Origin: Methanobacteriaceae archaeon UBA349
GTDB taxonomy: Archaea; Methanobacteriota; Methanobacteria; Methanobacteriales; Methanobacteriaceae
DNA: 35,844 bases
NCBI GenBank assembly: GCA_002509745.1
Contig: DAWK01000017.1
Location: 1 to 35,844 of the forward strand
Direction of reading: 5' to 3'
A program made the position numbers and the translations under genes. The first letter of the stretch is position 1. Each line of letters starts with the position of its first letter. Positions 19,641 through 29,434 of the stretch are shown piece by piece. The notes below the pieces were generated by a model. That model did no database searches. It worked only from the letters and a program-made list of their open reading frames with translations, and was not told the origin of the DNA.

Positions 19641-20702
19641 TTAGTTATTATTCAGTAATTGGGGAAGTATATATATTTCTCCATGGATTTGAATAACACA
19701 AACTTCTTGACCGATTTTAAAATCAGCTAAATTTTCAGTAAGGCTTAAATCAATAGGTTGAAACGTTTCCGGGTGTAAAATCTGAATTTCCGTAGGTGAT
19801 TTTGAAGTTATACTCGTTATTTTAATTTCAGTGGCTTTGGCGGGTGATTTTATTTTTTCATATTCCTTCCAGAGCACACTGAAGTTTTTTAAGCTCTTTA
19901 AATTATCTGCAATAATTTTTCTAGAATCAAATGACTTCACTTGACCTATTTGGTCTTCATATTCAATGAAGTCACCTACTTGAAATTCTGGAAGGCGTAG
20001 AGAAATCCATGTCCGATAAAGTCCCTTTCCTGTAGATTTGTCTTGACTAATAAGTCGCGGAGATTCTTTGGTGATTCCTCCCAAAACTTCTTTTAAAGCA
20101 GATATGACTTTACGGGCCGATTTTTGGGATCCGATATAATAATCGATTCCTTCCTTCATTTCTACTCGCTGGGCAAGATATGCCATACGGCTTTTTTCCC
20201 ACATACGGTCCAGTGTTTCATTAACTACATTATCGGCAGATTCTATTTCTGCTTTACTTAAATGGCGCTTGTCAGCTCTTAATTGAATAACTGTTTCATA
20301 ATAACCAGAATTGAATTTACTGCAGTCCGGGCAGACGCTTTTATTAAGTCGAACATTTGCCTGATATTCCTGGCTTACTGCATCACCCATAACGGATCCT
20401 TTAACTTGAATCAAGCATTCTGCAATGGAACCCCTCATTTTGAGTATTTCCAGATCTATTTCTGGATTTTCAACTATTTCTTTAATTTCAATAGCTGCTT
20501 CCAGGGCCTGATAAATAATTTCTTCTTCAGGCAGTCCTAATTCTTTCCATTTACCTTCTTTGAGATTTGAATGGCAGTGAGCACACACTACAATTTTTAT
20601 TTCATCGGGGAGTGAAATTAATTGAAAATCCTTTAAAAAACAGTCTTTACAAATACCTTCAATCATTTCTTTATCGGTGCTACCGCATTGTGGACAAAAC
20701 AT
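19641..20702 (-). CDS. NMD3-family protein (large ribosomal subunit factor homologue)
   Basis: A 353-residue archaeal homologue of eukaryotic Nmd3, which binds the large ribosomal subunit during maturation and export; in archaea a ribosome-biogenesis or translation role is inferred. The N-terminal half carries paired zinc-binding motifs: CPQCGS and CKDC at the start, CAHC about residue 40, and CPDCSKF about residue 135. The C-terminal part is beta-rich and lacks the eukaryotic nuclear shuttling tail, as expected. The ATG has AAGGT upstream. It is preceded by 220 nt of AT-rich DNA after the aIF2-beta gene and followed by tyrS. Confidence 0.87.
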   Translation of the reverse strand: MFCPQCGSTDKEMIEGICKDCFLKDFQLISLPDEIKIVVCAHCHSNLKEGKWKELGLPEEEIIYQALEAAIEIKEIVENPEIDLEILKMRGSIAECLIQVKGSVMGDAVSQEYQANVRLNKSVCPDCSKFNSGYYETVIQLRADKRHLSKAEIESADNVVNETLDRMWEKSRMAYLAQRVEMKEGIDYYIGSQKSARKVISALKEVLGGITKESPRLISQDKSTGKGLYRTWISLRLPEFQVGDFIEYEDQIGQVKSFDSRKIIADNLKSLKNFSVLWKEYEKIKSPAKATEIKITSITSKSPTEIQILHPETFQPIDLSLTENLADFKIGQEVCVIQIHGEIYILPQLLNNN

Positions 20703-20922
20703 AAATATTTACCTTCAAAATTCGTATTTAAATTAATACCAATATTTTAATTATATAATAACATTCTAAAATTATTCAATCAATAAAAAAGGACTCGATT
20801 AAAGATTTAAACTAAAAACATTAGTCTAATTGGGAATTATAATTTAAATTATTAATTAAAATATTAAAAAATATCTGATTTAAAAATAATTTAATTATAA
20901 TTTTTTTTTAAATAATGCTCGA

Positions 20923-21330
20923 TTAGAGAGTTTTTAGAGGGGCTTTAGCACCACAGGCCGCACATTTGAGTAAAAATATACGATCTTCTCTGATGATTTT
21001 GGTATCTGGCCTATTACACTCATGGCACATAACGAATTTTTGAACATAATCCTCTAATCGCTCATTTATTAAAAAGTGAGTGAATTTTCCCTGCATGATG
21101 GCCCTTCCACCTTCCAGGTTTCCAGCAGTACCTAATTCTCTTAATAAGAACTTTAATAAGTGCTGAGGGTCTCGGTTCATAGCATCTGCTATTTCTCTGA
21201 AATTCTGGATGAAAGTTCTGTTTCCTTGAATTACAGAATAAGCTTTAGGTACGCTGAAACGTTTAGTTTCAAATACTTCTGGGGGCAGTTGTTCAATGGC
21301 CCGGTCTAATAATTTATCATAATCACTCAT
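20923..21330 (-). CDS. Translation initiation factor aIF2 beta subunit
   Basis: Beta subunit of the heterotrimeric aIF2 that delivers initiator Met-tRNA to the small ribosomal subunit. The 135 residues match the archaeal length. The order is an N-terminal helix that binds the gamma subunit, an alpha-beta core ([18 protein letters not shown]), and a C-terminal zinc ribbon with CHEC and CAAC pairs. GGAGGT lies six bases before the ATG. It sits 96 nt downstream of mcm on the same strand. Confidence 0.96.
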   Translation of the reverse strand: MSDYDKLLDRAIEQLPPEVFETKRFSVPKAYSVIQGNRTFIQNFREIADAMNRDPQHLLKFLLRELGTAGNLEGGRAIMQGKFTHFLINERLEDYVQKFVMCHECNRPDTKIIREDRIFLLKCAACGAKAPLKTL

Positions 21331-21426
21331 AATAATACCTCCAAATAGGGTAAATAAAATTTAAATAGAAATTTGGCGGAAAAATAAAATTTAATTTAAA
21401 AATTAAATTTCAAAAATCAAAAAGGA

Positions 21427-23424
21427 TTATACAACCTTGAGGTAACCTCTGGAAGGTTCAAATATTACTCCTTTGTGTTTGAGGTTTCTTACAAACTCTT
21501 CCACCTTTTCTTCGCTTACATTATATCTATCTGCCATCTCAGATATAAGAATATTGGTAGGAGCACGTCCACCATATTCTTCTTCTAGTTCCTGTATTAC
21601 GTCCAGAAGTATTCTTAATTTATCTCTTTCAGATTTAGGTGGTCTTCCTTCTACTTTGTCAATATCAATTTTCCCGGTTTCAGGATCCATTCCCACTTGC
21701 TTTAAACAGGCCTTAGTTAATTTAATGGCCTGATGAGCATCTTCTGTATCTACTTCAGGTTTAAGTTTTATTTTAGCACTGGCTTCAGATAACCGGATAA
21801 TCGCTTCTAACTGCCTAGCAGTAATAGGTACTGGTGAATCATCATCAATGGAATTGTTTCTCATGGAAACGTAGAATTCTTCTAATACGTCCATGGCCTT
21901 GTCAGTAAGAACCGGGTGAATATTACGCCGGGCATAAGCAATATATTTTCTTAGAAGTTCTGGGTCAATCTCAAAATGCATACGGTCTTCTTTGTGTGTG
22001 TTTAAAATGTGACGTGCCAAACTTCTATCCTTTTCCTCTTCGGGCTTATCTTCCACTACAAAAGTCAAGTCAAACCGAGAAAGAATGGTAGACGGCAAAT
22101 CAATCTGTTCGGCAAGGGATTTATAACTGTCAAAACGGCCGAATTTAGGGTTGGCCGCCGCTAGTACTGAACACCTTGAGTTTAAGGTGGCCATAATTCC
22201 TGCCTTAGCAATACTTATGGTTTGCTGTTCCAAGGCCTCGTGAATGGCTGAACGATCTTCATCTCTCATCTTATCAAGTTCGTCCACACAAACGTTTCCC
22301 TTATCTCCTAATACTAAAGCACCGGCTTCTAGGGACCATCCACCAAATTCATCTCTAACAGCTGCAGCAGTAAGTCCCACCCCACTTGTACCTTTACCAC
22401 TGGTGTAAATACCTCTTGGAGCCAGCTTTGAGACATATTTGAGCATCTGGGATTTACCAATACCAGGATCTCCTACAATAAGGACATGAATATCTCCTCT
22501 CAGACGAGTCTTATCATCCAGTTCTTTTCCAGCACCACCAAATAGTTGCAAGGCAATGGCCTCTTTAACATCCCTATAACCGTGGATGGATGGGGCAGTG
22601 GATTTTATAATTTTATCATAGACATTAGGATCTGCAGCTAGTTCTTTAATCTTCTCTTCGTCTTCTGGTGAAACTAGGAGCTCTTCAAACTCTTGTTCTA
22701 TGTGCTCAGTGTAATTACCATAAATAAAATTGTTAAATCTTTTTGTTTTATCATCTCGAACCGTTCTCAGAGTTCCGGTTATTCTTACAATATCTCCAGG
22801 GGTTAGAGTATCTACCAAATCGTCTTCTAATACAATTAGTATTTGTCGTGGTTGATCTCCACCAGAAAGATTTTCCAGTGGTTCTTGAACCTTAACTGTT
22901 TGAGTATCCATAAATTCAGATTCTTCCTGCAGTAAACGGAAAGAACGGCCACCACAGTCAGAACAAAGAGAGGGTTCAGTTATCATATTGCTACTTTGGG
23001 TAACTTCGTGTAAGCGCATGCATCCCCTACATTCAAAGGTGGCAGTAACAATTCTAGGGCGTATTTCATCAGTTTTACGGACAATACCATCCACTGAAAT
23101 GAATTTACCTATAAATTTACTTCTAAGGAATCTTAAAGGTATGTTATTGGTTACATTCTCTAATCTAATATTCAAATCTGCGTTTTTTCGCAGGGGATCA
23201 ATATTTTTTATGGCTTTTCTTGAAGCTTTAATTACTTCTTCGGGTTTTTCAATTAAAAGATCAGCTAAATCCGGATCAAACATTTCTAAATCCAAGTAAT
23301 CAACTACTATGGATCTCTGGTCCGGATATTTCTCTAATGCTTCAAAAACATTATCTTTGTACTTTGTTGAGAAAAATTCCTCGAATTTGGCCAGTGATGT
23401 TTTTGTTTTATCGGAAGTTGTCAT
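21427..23424 (-). CDS. mcm: Replicative DNA helicase MCM
   Basis: Hexameric ATP-driven helicase that unwinds DNA at the archaeal fork; the Methanothermobacter homologue (MTH1770) is the well-studied model. The 665 residues contain the N-terminal domain with a zinc motif (CRGC and CSDC, about 135-165), the AAA+ core with Walker A GDPGIGKS, Walker B VCVDELDK, the arginine-finger region ILSRFDL, and a C-terminal winged helix from about 590. No Shine-Dalgarno precedes the ATG, and a TATA box lies 23-31 nt upstream, so the mRNA is probably leaderless. aIF2-beta follows. Confidence 0.97.
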   Translation of the reverse strand: MTTSDKTKTSLAKFEEFFSTKYKDNVFEALEKYPDQRSIVVDYLDLEMFDPDLADLLIEKPEEVIKASRKAIKNIDPLRKNADLNIRLENVTNNIPLRFLRSKFIGKFISVDGIVRKTDEIRPRIVTATFECRGCMRLHEVTQSSNMITEPSLCSDCGGRSFRLLQEESEFMDTQTVKVQEPLENLSGGDQPRQILIVLEDDLVDTLTPGDIVRITGTLRTVRDDKTKRFNNFIYGNYTEHIEQEFEELLVSPEDEEKIKELAADPNVYDKIIKSTAPSIHGYRDVKEAIALQLFGGAGKELDDKTRLRGDIHVLIVGDPGIGKSQMLKYVSKLAPRGIYTSGKGTSGVGLTAAAVRDEFGGWSLEAGALVLGDKGNVCVDELDKMRDEDRSAIHEALEQQTISIAKAGIMATLNSRCSVLAAANPKFGRFDSYKSLAEQIDLPSTILSRFDLTFVVEDKPEEEKDRSLARHILNTHKEDRMHFEIDPELLRKYIAYARRNIHPVLTDKAMDVLEEFYVSMRNNSIDDDSPVPITARQLEAIIRLSEASAKIKLKPEVDTEDAHQAIKLTKACLKQVGMDPETGKIDIDKVEGRPPKSERDKLRILLDVIQELEEEYGGRAPTNILISEMADRYNVSEEKVEEFVRNLKHKGVIFEPSRGYLKVV

Positions 23425-23446
23425 TGGTCAAATATATTATACTTAG

Positions 23447-23455
23447 ATTATAAAT
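23447..23455 (-). promoter_or_regulatory. TATA box of mcm (leaderless)
   Basis: On the minus strand ATTTATAAT, preceded by a purine-rich AAAGG that could be the BRE, is centred about 27 nt from the mcm ATG. That spacing would place the transcription start at the start codon itself. Confidence 0.5.
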
Positions 23456-23659
23456 CCTTTACTAGAGAGTGTGGGAAAAGTAAAAAATTATTTTTTCTAT
23501 AAAAATTCTTAAATAAAATTAATAGTTAAGTTATTAAAATGTGATAATTTCTTATTTTTTAATTTAAAAAATGAAAAAAACTTCTAAAATATTGTGTATG
23601 TTAAATGTATCCAAGATTTTTCATAAATTAAACATATTAAATTAAACATATAATAATCT

Positions 23660-25141
23660 ATGTCACGTTCTGAGAATGATTCGGCTACCATTATATTTCC
23701 CCATCAACTTTTTGAAAATAACCCTGCTCTTTTTAAGGGCCGCAAGGTCTTTTTGATCGAAGAACAGTTATTTTTTGGAGATTTTAAGTATACACTCTAT
23801 TTTCATAAAAAGAAACTGGTTTTACACCGCGCCTCTATGAAATATTATCAGGATTTTCTCAAAAAACAGGGCTACGATGTAAATTATGTAGAATATCAAA
23901 AAGACGCTAAAATGAGCTATATTTTTAATGAGCTGGAAAAATATGATATTAATTACATATATTGTGCAGAATTAATTGATCATCTGTTAAAAAACAGGTT
24001 AATAAATAATTGTTCAGATCACCAGATTAAATTGGTTGAATTGGAAGGGCCTGGATTTTTGACACCCCTGTCATGGATAGACGATTATTTTGAAAATAAG
24101 AAAACTTATTTTTTAACTTCATTTTATATAGCTCAGAGGAAACGGTTAAATATTCTTTTAAGTGATGAAAGACCTGAAGGTGGCAAATGGAGCTATGATA
24201 CTCAGAACCGTAAAAAACTACCTAAAAATATGCAGATTCCTATTTTATTAAAACTCAATACCAATAATTATATTGCAGAAGCCAGGGATTATGTGGATAA
24301 ATATTTTTCAGAAAATCCAGGTGAGGTAAAAGATTTTTTTTACCCGGTAACTCACCATGATGCGAAAAAATGGCTTTCTGATTTTATATCTAAACGTTTA
24401 GTGTATTTTGGTGATTATGAAGATTCTATGCAAATGGATGAACCATTTTTATTCCATTCTATAATTTCATCATCTTTAAATATAGGTTTAATAACTCCTC
24501 AAGAAGTGATTAAAGATGTTTTAAATGCAGAGGCTCCATTAAACTCTAAAGAAGGATTTATAAGACAAATAATTGGTTGGAGGGAATTTATGAGGGCCAT
24601 TTACATCAGAGAAGGCACCAAACAGAGAACCGGCAATTTCTTCCAAAACCATAAAAAAATAAATCAGAAGATTTACTGGGGTAAAACAGGGGTTCTACCA
24701 TATGATGAAGTTGTTTCACGTGTTATTAAATATTCTTTTGCTCATCACATAGAACGTTTAATGGTTTTGGGAAATTTTATGCTGCTGGTCGATTTGGATC
24801 CCCATGATATCTATCGTTGGTTTATGGAAATGTTTATTGATGCATATGACTGGGTGATGGTGCCCAATGTCTATGGTATGAGTCAGTATGCCGATGGGGG
24901 TATCATTACCTCAAAACCCTATTTTTCTTCATCTAATTATTTACTCAAAATGAGTGATTTCCCCCGGGGAGAGTGGTGTGATGTTTGGAATGCTCTTTTC
25001 TGGAGATTCATGCAAAAAAACTGGAGCAAGATCGGAAAAAACCCTCGTTTGGCGTTATTGAAAAGGCATATTAAAAATAAAGATAAAATGAATCAGCAGA
25101 TACAAATTTCTGAGGATTTTTTAAATGAATTATTTTCTTAG
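23660..25141 (+). CDS. Cryptochrome/photolyase-family protein lacking Fe-S ligands
   Basis: A 493-residue member of the deoxyribodipyrimidine-photolyase-related family (PhrB / FeS-BCP group). The N-terminal antenna-like domain includes FPHQLF and HRASMKYY. The C-terminal FAD domain includes IIGWREFMR, SFAHHIERLMVLGNFML, DAYDWVMVPNVYGMSQYADGG and SKPYFSSSNYL. Typical FeS-BCPs place four Cys around a 4Fe-4S cluster. Here the MNCL-type site reads GVLPY, the YCKGC site reads FPRGE, and only one Cys (EWCDVW) remains near the last position. The protein therefore probably binds FAD without the cluster. A role in DNA repair or light sensing is inferred. No Shine-Dalgarno is seen; start by position and AT-rich promoter upstream. 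Confidence 0.85.
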   Translation: MSRSENDSATIIFPHQLFENNPALFKGRKVFLIEEQLFFGDFKYTLYFHKKKLVLHRASMKYYQDFLKKQGYDVNYVEYQKDAKMSYIFNELEKYDINYIYCAELIDHLLKNRLINNCSDHQIKLVELEGPGFLTPLSWIDDYFENKKTYFLTSFYIAQRKRLNILLSDERPEGGKWSYDTQNRKKLPKNMQIPILLKLNTNNYIAEARDYVDKYFSENPGEVKDFFYPVTHHDAKKWLSDFISKRLVYFGDYEDSMQMDEPFLFHSIISSSLNIGLITPQEVIKDVLNAEAPLNSKEGFIRQIIGWREFMRAIYIREGTKQRTGNFFQNHKKINQKIYWGKTGVLPYDEVVSRVIKYSFAHHIERLMVLGNFMLLVDLDPHDIYRWFMEMFIDAYDWVMVPNVYGMSQYADGGIITSKPYFSSSNYLLKMSDFPRGEWCDVWNALFWRFMQKNWSKIGKNPRLALLKRHIKNKDKMNQQIQISEDFLNELFS

Positions 25142-25344
25142 AAAAATTCTTATTAAATAAAAATTAATAGTTACAAATAATATAGTAAATTATAACTTAT
25201 ATTATTAATAGTGTCCCAAATTTTAAATTAAACTGTAATTCAACTTATTTGGCTTGAATAATATGTAATATGCCTATTTCAATATATTTGATAAATTTAT
25301 TGTTAAATTTTTAATATTACACCTTTGGGTAAAACGGTGATTAA

Positions 25345-25779
25345 ATGAAAAAATCAAGATTAAACTTATTTAGAGTTACATCCATGACCATTTCTATTTT
25401 AGGAGTTATCATGATTGTGGCCACAGTACTTCTATTTGCATATATGGGATTTGACAAAATTTCGCAAGGAATTTCATCGGGAGTAGATAGTGGATCTGCA
25501 TATGATGATCTTGCAGCGCTAAATTCAGATTATTCTGCTCTTAAAATACAATATGATTCGATTAAAAAGGATATAAATCAGGGTAGTAGTGATGAACTGA
25601 AAAAAACTTATATAATTGCAGAATTAGAATTAGTGAAAACTAAATCGGCCATTGATGATGTTGATAGTGCATTATCCACTGGAAAATCAGATTCAATAGT
25701 CAATGAACGAATTAAAACAGCTAAAGACCAACTACAAGTTGCTAAACAGAGTTTAAGTGATTTAAGAAGTCAAGTTTAA
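25345..25779 (+). CDS. Small membrane protein with coiled-coil tail
   Basis: A 144-residue protein with one strong membrane helix (about 12-34, ISILGVIMIVATVLLFAYMG) and then a soluble, Ser/Asp/Lys-rich region with heptad-like spacing of hydrophobic residues, likely an extracellular helical coiled coil. GGTGATTAA directly before the ATG gives a clear ribosome-binding site. I recognise no named family. It stands alone between the photolyase-like gene and the convergent rlmE. Confidence 0.7.
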   Translation: MKKSRLNLFRVTSMTISILGVIMIVATVLLFAYMGFDKISQGISSGVDSGSAYDDLAALNSDYSALKIQYDSIKKDINQGSSDELKKTYIIAELELVKTKSAIDDVDSALSTGKSDSIVNERIKTAKDQLQVAKQSLSDLRSQV

Positions 25780-25840
25780 TTCTTATTTCACTCAAAAATT
25801 ATTTTTTTACAATTATTCTTTTAATTTTCATATTGATAAA

Positions 25841-26482
25841 TTAATCTTGGTCAAATTTTTCATTAACCCATTTAACCCCTTTAAAGCCTCTTCCAATGAT
25901 ATACATTTCAGAGCTGAGTTTTCGCGAGGAAGCTGGTTTAGTAGTTTTGACCACATTAAATTCATTTTTCAGTTTTTTTAGCAGTTCTGGAAATTCAGGG
26001 CCTTGAAATGTTTTCATTATAAGTGCCCCTTTTGGTTTAAGAAGATTAGCTGCTATTTTATTTACATTATCTGCTAGATCCATGATTCTTATTCGGTCAA
26101 TGTCTTTAATTCCAGAAAGTGAAGGCGCAGCATCGGATATAATGACTTCAGCTTTTCCATTTAGGGATTCATATATTTCTTTTTGAGTTTCAGATGATGT
26201 AAAATCGCCCTGAATGAAAATGAAATTTTCTTCGTCAAATGGTTTTATTTTTTGTAAATCCACACCAAGAACGGTTCCGGTTTCCCCTACCTTTTCTAGG
26301 GCCACTTGTGACCATCCTCCAGGTGCCGCTCCTAAATCAACAACATGATCTCCATCTTTAATAACTCTAAATTTTTTATTTAGTTGAATTAATTTATAAG
26401 ATGCTCTAGAACGGTAATTTTCTTTCTTAGCACTTTTATAATAGTGTTCTTTTTTCTTTTCTACTTGCCAACGTTTTCCCAT
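25841..26482 (-). CDS. rlmE: rRNA 2'-O-ribose methyltransferase, RlmE/FtsJ family
   Basis: SAM-dependent methyltransferase expected to methylate a uridine ribose in the peptidyl-transferase region of 23S rRNA. The 213 residues match the family length. The K-D-K-E catalytic tetrad is visible as K30, D117 (SDAAPSLSG), K157 (MKTFQG) and E192 (SSEMY). The SAM loop is [13 protein letters not shown] (48-60). The N terminus is highly basic, for RNA binding. The ATG follows AGGTTAA. No operon partner is evident; the phosphodiesterase gene upstream is 128 nt away on the same strand. Confidence 0.94.
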   Translation of the reverse strand: MGKRWQVEKKKEHYYKSAKKENYRSRASYKLIQLNKKFRVIKDGDHVVDLGAAPGGWSQVALEKVGETGTVLGVDLQKIKPFDEENFIFIQGDFTSSETQKEIYESLNGKAEVIISDAAPSLSGIKDIDRIRIMDLADNVNKIAANLLKPKGALIMKTFQGPEFPELLKKLKNEFNVVKTTKPASSRKLSSEMYIIGRGFKGVKWVNEKFDQD

Positions 26483-26610
26483 GTTATTTAACCTACTTAT
26501 GTTATTTCTGTGGTATGCGTTATGTTTTGTTATATTGTTAATTTTATAATTAATAGATTAATCAAGATTAACTAAGATTAAATTTTTGAGCATATCAATT
26601 ATTCAACACA

Positions 26611-27129
26611 TTATTTCTCAAAATTCAGGGCTTTACACATCGGATCTCCTATTTTAATGATTTTAGCATTTATTTGCCCATTTTTAACATCTAGAATCAT
26701 CACGGTTGGATCAGTAAGTCGGGGAGCAGTAGGGCTGCCTGGATTTAAAAGCAAAATGTTTCCAATTTCCTTTATAAACGCCTGGTGTGTATGGCCTGTA
26801 ATTAAAACTTTAACATCCAGTTCCATAGCAATGTATTTTAATTGTTGTGTATCTCCCCGAGGAAAAACTTCGCCATGGTTCAGACCGATTTTAATACCTT
26901 CAACCTCAATTATTTTATTTTTAGGAAGATTAAGGCCATTATATCGGTCCATATTCCCTTGAACACAGTATGTTGGTGCTATTTTTTCTAAATCATTTTT
27001 TATATGGGGTGAAGTTAAGTCCCCTAGATGAAAAATCATTTCAACATTTTTAAATATGTTGAAAACTACTTCAGGAATTTCTGAAGCCCGGTCGGGTATG
27101 TGGGTATCTGATATAACTCCAATTAACAT
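26611..27129 (-). CDS. YfcE/MJ0936-type metallophosphoesterase
   Basis: A 172-residue calcineurin-like phosphodiesterase. Metal ligands are visible in order: D8 and H10 (SDTH), D37 (HLGDL), N59 (GNMD), His of NHGE, and the paired His of GHTH. Relatives hydrolyse phosphodiesters such as cyclic nucleotides or model substrates; the cellular substrate is unknown. A TTG at 27141 would add four residues, but it overlaps the GGAG Shine-Dalgarno that serves the ATG at 27129, so I use the ATG. Confidence 0.9.
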   Translation of the reverse strand: MLIGVISDTHIPDRASEIPEVVFNIFKNVEMIFHLGDLTSPHIKNDLEKIAPTYCVQGNMDRYNGLNLPKNKIIEVEGIKIGLNHGEVFPRGDTQQLKYIAMELDVKVLITGHTHQAFIKEIGNILLLNPGSPTAPRLTDPTVMILDVKNGQINAKIIKIGDPMCKALNFEK

Positions 27130-27306
27130 TTTTATCTCCAAATCTTTAATATTTTGATAATATTATATTTATGGTACTACTAAATGTTTAAAGTAAATTT
27201 TTTATAATTATTGATTATAGACTAAAATTAATAATTAATGAAATACGAAATAGTATTTCCGAGTTATATAATTCTTTTGATAAAATTTTAATATAGTAGA
27301 ATTAAT

Positions 27307-27996
27307 TTATTTGTAATCCAAATCTCCTAGATTATAAAGCTTCTGTAGGCTGGAAGCATGACTTATTTCGTAAAGAACGTAAGGATTATTAAAATAAGGA
27401 TCTATAAGGCCTTTAGCAATATAGTAATAAGCTGCAAAACGTCCATATTCCTTCCAGACAATTTGTACATACAGTGGGAATCCACAACCAGGATTTATGA
27501 AAATGTCACCAGTTCTCACATTTCCATGGTTTACCATAGGAATGGGCCCTTCCTGCCCGTGTTTTTCCCCCACCTTGTTTACATAAGCCAGAGCATCATC
27601 CAAATTATCAAATTCAATACCATCAGCACGGTAATGATATTTGCCGTAATCGGGCCCAAATATGAATGTGCTGATAACTTCCGTCCAGCTAATGTCTGTA
27701 CGTAGGCCATTAGGATCTATCATGGCCAGTTCGATTATGGTCACATTGCCTTGCTTAAACTGACGATAATTAGAATCACCAGCAAAATGAACTACTAATG
27801 CACATTTAGAGCCTTTTTTTCCCGCGTACTGACTTAACAATTCTGCATGGGGGTGGTCCGGGTACATATCTGGATTGGCCAGTTTAACAAGGGCTAAACG
27901 TCCTACTGGTTCAACAAGCCCAGTTTGAGTTGATATATATAAGTAAGATCCAAAAATTAGGACAACGATCATGGCTGCTAGCAAAAATTTTGACAT
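27307..27996 (-). CDS. Membrane-anchored or secreted protein of unknown function
   Basis: A 229-residue protein with an N-terminal hydrophobic helix (about 4-23) that could be a signal anchor, followed by an extracellular domain rich in Tyr, Gly and Asp. Two cysteines are present (KCALV and PGCGFP). Segments such as HYRADGIEFDNLDDALAYV and MVNHGNVRTGDIFINPG look like a compact enzyme or binding domain, but I do not recognise the family. GAGGA sits eight bases before the ATG. It stands alone with AT-rich gaps on both sides. Confidence 0.7.
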   Translation of the reverse strand: MSKFLLAAMIVVLIFGSYLYISTQTGLVEPVGRLALVKLANPDMYPDHPHAELLSQYAGKKGSKCALVVHFAGDSNYRQFKQGNVTIIELAMIDPNGLRTDISWTEVISTFIFGPDYGKYHYRADGIEFDNLDDALAYVNKVGEKHGQEGPIPMVNHGNVRTGDIFINPGCGFPLYVQIVWKEYGRFAAYYYIAKGLIDPYFNNPYVLYEISHASSLQKLYNLGDLDYK

Positions 27997-28546
27997 TAAA
28001 ATCCTCGAATAAATTTATTATTATTTTATTTTTAATCTGTGATTGGTTTAATTTTTCTTTTAAAGATGTATTAAACTATTATTTTCATCTATTGTTTATT
28101 ATTTGTGAGGTTTATACTTTGAGAATATGAATAATTGAAATACATTATAAACTATTTTTTATATACAATTATTCTTAATATCTTATAAATATCATGATAT
28201 TAAAGTATTTGGCGAAATTTGATATTAATTTCTATTTTTATTTTATCAAAAAATTCATTTCATAAGTTTCTAAGAGGAATTATAAAATTAATCTATAATT
28301 AATAAATTTGAGTTAATTCTCTAATTTTCAAAAATAATATTATTTAAAATAACAACCAGAATTAATTTATGTAAAGGACATATATGAGTTTTTACATTTT
28401 GAATTAAAATAAAATAGTTTTTCAAAATTTCCAGAGCCTAATCAATTTAAAGTAGAATGCAAAAAAGAGTATTTTGATAATATTATTTATCTTGCTTATT
28501 TTTAGAATTTATTGATATGTGGTATTAGAATAAAAATAAAAAATAA
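27997..28546. other. AT-rich intergenic region with no recognised gene
   Basis: About 550 nt of very AT-rich DNA between a membrane-protein gene and the Thr/Asn-rich surface-protein gene. Stop codons are frequent on both strands. A 29-codon open stretch on the plus strand (28413-28502) has protein-like composition but no start. No hairpin, repeat array or GC-rich island stands out. Confidence 0.5.
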
Positions 28547-29056
28547 TTATTTTTTAAGCATAATTAATGTTCCACCTAATATCGCTGATAAAACTAATGT
28601 AGCATATGATGCACTGCTGTCACTTGTAGTGCCACTGTCAGAATTTTCAGTATTGTTGGGGCTCAATTCATTTGTTTCAATAATAGGATACTCCGTGGAA
28701 TTGGAGGTATATTGGATGCTGCTTGGGATGCTGTTAGGGGTTTCATTTGTGTTTTCAGCGTTGGATATTATTTTTTGACTTTCTGTGGAGGTAGCAACAA
28801 TTTCAGAATTTTCTGTTGGATTGGCCACATTATTGTTTGCAACTTCAGGAGTAACTGATTCTATTTCCTGTGTCGGGGTGGAGTTTTCTGAAGGGTTTGT
28901 AGTCGTATTCGGTGATTCGGGATTAGATATTTCAGAATTTGGACTTACCCAGTCATCTGGCAGAATGGCTATGGCACTCACGGTATTAATTAGAACTAAA
29001 GAAGAAAATAAAACAATGAATATGGTTATTATGAGATTATTTCTAATTCGAATCAC
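28547..29056 (-). CDS. Ser/Thr/Asn-rich cell-surface protein
   Basis: A 169-residue exported protein. An N-terminal signal peptide (LIITIFIVLFSSLVLINTVSA) is followed by about 110 residues rich in Asn, Ser, Thr, Pro and Glu with many N-x-S/T sequons. It ends with a hydrophobic helix (LVLSAILGGTLIML) and a final KK, which looks like a C-terminal membrane anchor. Such stalk-like proteins are common on pseudomurein-walled methanogens. The first in-frame start is GTG at 29056, partly inside a GAGGTGAT Shine-Dalgarno-like run, so the exact start is uncertain; no in-frame ATG precedes the signal peptide. Confidence 0.68.
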   Translation of the reverse strand: MIRIRNNLIITIFIVLFSSLVLINTVSAIAILPDDWVSPNSEISNPESPNTTTNPSENSTPTQEIESVTPEVANNNVANPTENSEIVATSTESQKIISNAENTNETPNSIPSSIQYTSNSTEYPIIETNELSPNNTENSDSGTTSDSSASYATLVLSAILGGTLIMLKK

Positions 29057-29434
29057 CTCTGTTTCAGGATTAAATTAATTTCTCTTGTATTAAAATACAA
29101 GTCACAAATACTTAAAATTAAATTTTTTTTGTGAATTCTCTCTCAAAATGATGATTAATCATATGGATTGATTTATTATTCTCTATAACATCTAAAAAAC
29201 AAGTTTTTTCAATGATAATTTTCGTGATATTATTCACAAACAGAAATTGAAAATATCTAAAATAACTCAAAAACTAAATTTATAAGTTCTACTTTTTATT
29301 TAAAAGAATTAATGAATATAATTTTATATTTTTTGGGGTTTATATCTTTAAAAATGAGAAATAAAAAAATTTAGCAATTAAAACGCAATTTTTTAAATAT
29401 TTAAAAGTAATATAATAAAATTAGAGGATGTTTC
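29057..29434. other. Divergent promoter region with an 18-nt palindrome
   Basis: This gap separates the minus-strand surface-protein gene from the plus-strand efflux pump. A perfect palindrome at 29084-29101, arms CTTGTATT and AATACAAG around AA, lies 28 nt upstream of the surface-protein start, next to a TATA-like TTTTAAGTATT on the minus strand. AT-rich TATA-like runs near 29385-29412 could serve the pump gene. Nothing else is evident. Confidence 0.45.

Noticed and set aside
28413..28502. 29-codon open stretch with protein-like composition (KFPEPNQFKVEC)
   Set aside because: Too short, no start codon and no continuation on either side; cannot be told from chance in this AT-rich DNA.
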